Assembly (NCBI GenBank): GCA_005281725.1
Contig: SSBO01000012.1
Span: forward strand, 11,415,932 to 11,479,931
Length of the DNA stretch: 64,000 nucleotides
From: Wuchereria bancrofti
Lineage: Eukaryota; Nematoda; Chromadorea; Rhabditida; Onchocercidae
Reading direction: 5' to 3'
The stretch's first letter is position 1. Each line of letters begins with the position of its first letter. Of this stretch, positions 58,501 to 64,000 are shown one piece after another. Below the pieces are notes generated by a model. It did no database searches. It was not told where the DNA came from and saw only the letters and a program-made list of their open reading frames with translations. Position numbers and translations under genes: made by a program.

Positions 58501-61500
58501 GTCTCCTAATTTTGAAAATTTTTAGGGTTATCCAATCATCTGGCTGTGCAAACAGTATTTTGGATAGTACGGGTTATTTGGATTCAGATGATGAGTTGGC
58601 AAAAGCTGTGAAAGATCCTACGACTCAGTAAGTTTCATTTTGAAGAAATGACAGTGAATATCTTTCTACTTTTGATATTTGACGTAATTTTCGTCGGTAA
58701 TAGAAATTTAATTCAGCGCAGTTTCAAGGAATGTGTGCCAAATACAGATATCGGTTTGCAATCCGCTTACTTTTGGGGATGATTAGGCTGTTTTTAGAGT
58801 GTCTGTATCTAGGCGATCAGTTGCGTCTTCTACTGTACAAGTGCATGCTTTTTATTGTGACACTAACTTTTTGTGCAAAACAATTTGGTCAACAGCAATT
58901 GCACTCCATCAGTTTTATTTGGACCAGCGAACATGTGCCAGTGCCAAGGTGAGTGCATCTTCCCAGTTAATATTCTTTAAAAACTAATGAAATTAAATCC
59001 TTCCAGGCACAATCTTGCTAATGCTTGCTTTTATATCCTTTGATTTTTGCAAAGTCATCTTAAATCTATGGTTATTCTTTCTGCTGTCATTACCACTGTG
59101 TTTTTCTTTTTGTCAAGAAGGATAGTAATCTGTTGTATTCATTGTCTTACTTATCATTCAGCAATAAATTTCAGGCTTTTAGAGGGGCTAATACCGAAAA
59201 TCATTATTTATCTGTAGCTAAAATTCTGTTGCTCTAAATTTTTGCTTATGTCATTTGTAGTTGAGTAAAGCATTTACGTAGATATTCAATTCCACAAAAT
59301 TATCGCAAATGCATCCACAAAACTACTGCAGATGAAGGGTATCTTTCCATTATTTTACCTTATTGATATTTACCATTCATCATAAAACGGTAAAGATAAA
59401 AATTATGGATACTAACATTAAATGGTTCTTTCTCCGCGCTAAACTGTACATTATTAACGTTGAGATAAAGTGGATGAATTCTCCTGTTACTTATACATCT
59501 GTTTGTGTTTTATCTATCCGTTCCGTCATTACCGTTCACATATTTATTAAAATAATTAAGTGCTCACTGTTTATCATATTAATAATTAAGTCATTGCACT
59601 GTTTATCAAATACCATTTGTTGTGTTTTCCTGAAATCATTATTGCTTCTTTATACTTTTTTCAAATCACTGAATTCAGCTTTTAATTTTCGAATATTCTT
59701 GATGGTTGTTGTTTCTCAGGTGATGTGTTTTTAAGATAGTTTTAGTAATTAAGATAGGAGAAATAATCATCTCTAATAGCCAGCGTTAATCCACAAGTAA
59801 ACGCAGGAATGGGAATCGTAAATGATTGCAACTTTAATCAAGAGAAAAGATAACTTTTAATGAAGTGCTTTCAAGCTCTGACAGCGAAGCGTAGAAACTT
59901 ATAACATGATATGATATGGTAGTTTTTTTTTAGACAAATGTACGTATTGAATGTACTAGTTAATCCTAGTACTAATGTTATACGTGTTGTATTTTTGTCG
60001 GCTTATTTTATTGGGAATATCTTGCATTATCGAGCTTATATATATATAGAATAGTGCTTGTTCACATTTCTCGATTTCAATACTTGTCCAGAATGCAGAT
60101 AGATTCATCTAATCATGATGAGTACTGAAAAGGGTTACGATGAGCATTGAAAAATTTTGTAAGTTTTATTATTGATATTAGTGTAGTTTTTCACCTTGGA
60201 ACAGTTACGACTGCAAAAATTATGTTGGGCTGCAAGCACAGCTCTTCCGGATTAATAGAACATTTGGCATATGTAACCATGCAACAATTCAAGATAAAAA
60301 TTGGCAAAAAGGAGGGTATATTTGTCTGGTTAACGAATATTCTCAATAAGTCGATATCGTTTTGCAATAGTGCGCAATTAGCCAGTCCTCTTAAAACAAG
60401 TCACACGAGCAAACAGTCAGCTGTACAAGAGTGAGTCATCTGCAAGAACAACAAGCAACCACACTTGTCAACACAGGAACGCACTCACACCATCCCATTC
60501 CGCACCACACTGTATCGCACGCTGCAGTGGATGGTTTTGATTCAATGAGATTCTGCTGGCCCTCAATCAACAACATTCACACATACACGCAAGCAGACGA
60601 TACATCATGCCGACAGTGAATAAGACGACAACCCATTGGTGCACTGTTGTGTCGGAAGATGCGGTGCATGTTGTTTTGGTTACAATTCATTCCGTAACAA
60701 TCAGATTGAAATATTATGTGTTCTGTAATAGTCGACTGGTTGTGATGGATGCCTAGATGATTCGGCAGTTGATCTTTTCCATGCGTCACTTCCTGTCAGT
60801 TTCTTATTATCACCACTATGTTGGTATTGTAGACATGTTGAATAGGTCTCTTTTTTCTTTTTCATTTCTTTGGATATGTGAATGGAGAAGTCACCAGTTT
60901 TATCATGAAAGTTTGTTGCGAGAAGCGTTTCGTCTGCCATCTTTCTCACAGTATCTGTTTTCTACATTCCTTTGAGAATCTGTTATAAATTATTTAATTG
61001 CACTTTTATGCAAGGAAAGTTACACGATGAATTTACTTCGATACTAGACGGGGTCATTAGTTGTCAGTAATTCTTATTAGTGTGGGAGAGAGTTGGGTGT
61101 AGGAGAGGGAGAAAGAAAAAGAAGAAGAGAAAGGCAAAGTATATGTGCTTATGGATTTTTTGGGTTAATTCCGCATTTTCCTCACATGTTTCATTTTCGA
61201 GTACTGAACTGGCGTTAGTTTATGATTGTCAGGAGTTCTCATCACAATAAGGGAGGGACGTGTCAAAGGGAAAAGAAGAGGGGAGGAGATCAAGAGATTG
61301 CTGTAATGATTATCACTTGCCGAAAATAGTGGTGTCACACCATTTAATCTTATCCCTACTAAACAGTTTTCTTTCCTTTATCAAAAAAACTTTTTCTCCG
61401 AGAAAAAAATTTGTTAAAATATTTTGTAGGTTAAGAAATTGATTGAAGTATTTCCTAATAAGGAATGCATAATCGTAGAAATCCTACAACGGATTTTGTA

Positions 61501-64000
61501 TCGCCTATTGCTCAGTGACAAGTGGAAAGGGGGAAAAGACAGGGTGAGAGGAGGGCACTTGTGTTGCAGCGTTTAAAGATCGGTGGCATAATTAGAGCTT
61601 GGATAATAACTGTGCGCTACTTTCAGAGGATTGTGTCGAATGATCCAGGAGTTGAATTGAAGCAACTGGGCGAGAAACTTTGTCGTCTAATAAGCCATTC
61701 TTCTGTTGCATCGTCACTGCCTTCTTTGAAGTAAGCTTATTCTCTAATACCTACTAGTGACATATAGTACCCTCACAAATATATAATTATTTCGACTCAC
61801 CGAAGTAAGCATGTATTTATGAGAATACCGTGTGTCAAATTAAAACAAGCAAATGGTTTCATCTTTGCTGTAGGATTTCCTCTCTTGTTTACCATCGCTA
61901 TCTATGCAAATCATTTGATAACTTTTTGTACTTTTCTTCCATTTCTTGATTGCTTCCCTTTCCCGGCTTTTGACGAATTCCCGAAATAGCAACGAATGTT
62001 TCGGAAGCCCACCATTGGAATTTGGAGCATCCGCAACGATAACTGTGAACCACAGCCGTCTACAAGACGGAATCATCCATACATCCTTAATTCTGGAAAT
62101 TCTTTTCATGCATTGTAAACCTTGGAGATAAAAGAACTCATGACGAACTGAAATCAGCCGTAGAAGCCGTTCATGAAAAACCCAACTCTATTAGTGGAAG
62201 CTTAATTGGAAGTAACTCGTTCTGCGAAAAGAGAATATTTGCAGCCAGTAAGTAAAATGACGGAAGTTATTTGTGGCTCTAACCTCCTCCTTTGTCCCTC
62301 TAAGGGCTTTCTAGGAAAGGGTTGGTGATATAGTAATTCTGCATTCTTTGCTTTGTGAACCTGCTGAAAATCTTAAAGTTTGTCAATAGTTGACTTACTG
62401 ACAAAAGGAACAGAAAATTCAACTAACTAACAGTACAGCTTAGTGTACTTGGTGAACTCATCCCCAGCAGGATACAATTTTTTGATCTTTTCATACATAT
62501 ATGTGCCAAAATGCTAAGCAGTGTAACAGGTTAGAATTGCTTGGATATTGGAGGGATTTGTGAGTTTTCACAGTTAAATCGTCAGCACAATGGAGCTAAT
62601 TTCATCGCTGTGGACTAATAATTTATTGTTTGGTCAATTTTTTATTCGTGAATAGTTTGCTTATTCTAAATCACCATTTCTTTCCACTCTGACATTTCAT
62701 GCTGTTTTGATTTATAAGTCTAAATTCCTCCCTTAGTTTTTTTTTTTTTTTTAACATAAAGTTAACGCTTTTGAATTTTGTGACCAATAATAGTTTTGGT
62801 CATATCAGAAGTGTTATTATTAAAGCGTCATTCTTATTACAGTTCATTATCGTCGAATGGTATGCCGTCAGCAAAAATATCAGATGGTTCTCTTGTTTCA
62901 TTGTCATCAATGAACGATGGCCAAAATCGAGGTAGTGTAATATGAGATTTAGAAGTTCTTATTATTTTTCTATCATGTGCTTTTATAATTGATTCATTTC
63001 AGTTATTATTTGTAGAGAAGACTCAGGAAAAGAAGCAAAAAGAAGTTGAAATATATAGACGGTTGAAGAAAAGAAAAAATGAACTTGAAGAAAAGCTTTT
63101 GGCAAAACTTGACGAATTACGGGAAGTATGCATCAAGGAAGCGGTAAATACTTAGAAACCAGCAGTTTACGTTGCATATAATGAATTTTTCCATTATCGT
63201 ACTTTTAATTACCACTTTTCTGCAGGAAATCACGGGTGAATTACCAAAAGAGATTTATAAGACGCTAATGCCAGGGGAGGAGGAGCCGAAAGTGAAGCGA
63301 CGTGTTGGAACAGCTTTTTCGCTCAATGAAGAAATTTTTAAGAGACCGGCAGATAGTGTCAGTTCCTTGTGTCACTTTATTCAGATTTTGCTGTAATATT
63401 GGGATTAATGTAGAAATGTTCCACATTTAACAAATTCTGTATAAACTTTCATATTATCTTTAGAATGATAGGATTTCTATGCTTGAAGCGGATGTCGAAT
63501 TGCACAGAAAAATTGTTGCTGCAGCAGAACGTCTAGCTAAAGATAAAACAACCAACAAATCGGTGAGGAAAAAACGCCAAAAGGATTTGGTAGCGGCGAC
63601 TCAGAAATTGCGGGGACTCGAGTTCGGTCTTACACAGCTCCGACTTTCGGCTAGCAAACCTGATGTCAGCATTTCTGTTCATAATGTTCCTGGAAGTAAA
63701 GGTTATTTATCATCGCGATTATTTTTACTCACTACACTGCTCATATTTATGTGATTATCACTTTATACCATCACTGTTATCGTTTCTCATTATCTGTTTT
63801 AATTTATTGCCTAGGTTTTTTTTTGGTTAGTACTTCCAGGATCCTGGCGAAATTGTTCAGATTATCAGATCGAATCGACTTCGTTAGGTATTCGAAATGA
63901 TTCAAATTCCTTGATTACGAAATCTTGCCCAGCTACACCACGAGGCTCGTTTCCTGATTTGCTTACCTCCGCGGAAAATGAACGAAGGGAAGCAGATGAT
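55592..64000 (+). CDS. FRMD4: FRMD4-like FERM and coiled-coil scaffold, 3' end outside the window
   Basis: Cortical scaffold; vertebrate FRMD4A/B link PAR3 and cytohesin/ARF6 at epithelial junctions. Exons: 55592-55758, 56410-56514, 56690-56774, 56894-56973, 57313-57465, 57563-57707, 58061-58134, 58526-58627, 58798-58948, 61627-61730, 62843-62931, 63016-63143, 63226-63357, 63464-63701, then 63840 (or 63831) to the edge; 638 codons so far. The FERM domain covers about residues 1-350: MHDGKRSIIHLLDGQQLEL, HWLPTDRRVLEYEIPRK, AIELYFLETA, ISNKGIFQYD, FYLDQRT. A coiled coil (about 420-460) leads into the family-specific block LPKEIYKTLMPGEEEPKVKR, RRVGTAFSLNEE and KKRQKDLVAATQKL, equivalent to the FRMD4 cytohesin-binding (CUPID) region. 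The ATG chosen directly follows a TTTATTGCAG acceptor, so it may be trans-spliced or joined to an upstream exon. The frame is open at the right edge. Confidence 0.92.
58526..58627 (+). CDS. FRMD4: Candidate cassette exon of the FRMD4-like gene (34 codons)
   Basis: Bounded by TTTTTAG and GTAAGT, this 102-base exon has phase 2 at both ends, so it can be included or skipped without a frame change. It adds an Asp/Ser-rich segment (ending AVKDPTTQ) between the exons encoding NTR and VSVSRRS, inside the third FERM lobe. Vertebrate FRMD4, as I recall it, runs directly across this point. This suggests a nematode-specific or alternatively spliced insert. Confidence 0.65.
58949..61626 (+). other. Large intron of the FRMD4-like gene
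   Basis: A 2.7-kb intron between the end of the FERM domain and the linker exons. It has short frames at 59363-59734 and 60147-60434 without motifs. An additional, weakly conserved linker exon cannot be excluded. Confidence 0.65.

Noticed and set aside
58731..58952. Plus-strand frame starting at 58731
   Set aside because: It is a shifted frame over FRMD4-like exon 58798-58948, whose true frame gives the conserved FERM sequence.

Overview
This window looks like nuclear DNA of a nematode. It is AT-rich, its genes are split into many short exons joined by TTTCAG/TTTTAG-type acceptors, and every recognisable protein is an animal gene with a well-known nematode orthologue (unc-3, tatn-1, mdl-1, dpy-19, plus an FRMD4-like FERM protein). 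Intron sizes (about 80 nt to 2.7 kb) and the large gene-poor gaps would suit a parasitic clade III (spirurid/filarial-like) worm, but that placement is inference. I saw no bacterial genes, rRNA, convincing tRNA or CRISPR array.

Layout. 1-547: 3' part of a BEL/Pao retrotransposon pol frame that runs in from the left edge. 548-6958: no gene recognised. 6959-16178 (+): unc-3/EBF (COE) transcription factor, 13 exons, followed at 16.6-17.7 kb by a pair of facing inverted repeats. 20130-21711 (+): tyrosine aminotransferase, 3 exons seen, with an N-terminus that probably reaches further upstream. 21.7-34.2 kb: gene-poor, with a second long inverted-repeat pair (23.35 and 26.2 kb) and several microsatellites. 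34186-38013 (+): mdl-1, a MAD/MXD-type bHLH-zipper repressor, 4 exons, with three CACGTG E-boxes and a long ATT-rich tract in its introns. 41194-45472 (-): dpy-19 C-mannosyltransferase, 12 exons. 46554-47532 (-): a small three-exon candidate gene of unknown function. 47.5-55.6 kb: no firm gene, one GC-rich island near 51 kb. 55592-64000 (+): FRMD4-like FERM/coiled-coil scaffold, 15 exons, running off the right edge.

The genes do not form a pathway or operon. They are separate genes on both strands: two transcription factors, a metabolic enzyme, an ER glycosyltransferase and a cortical scaffold. Exon joins were derived by hand from reading frame, phase and remembered family similarity, not from transcripts.

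The points most worth a second look are three GC-AG introns inferred in two genes (one in unc-3, two in dpy-19), a 34-codon phase-symmetric cassette exon inside the FERM domain of the FRMD4-like gene, a 55-bp decayed copy of an unc-3 exon/intron boundary lying in the next intron, the cluster of E-boxes inside mdl-1, and the two inverted-repeat pairs. I found no clear evidence of a wholly new biological system.
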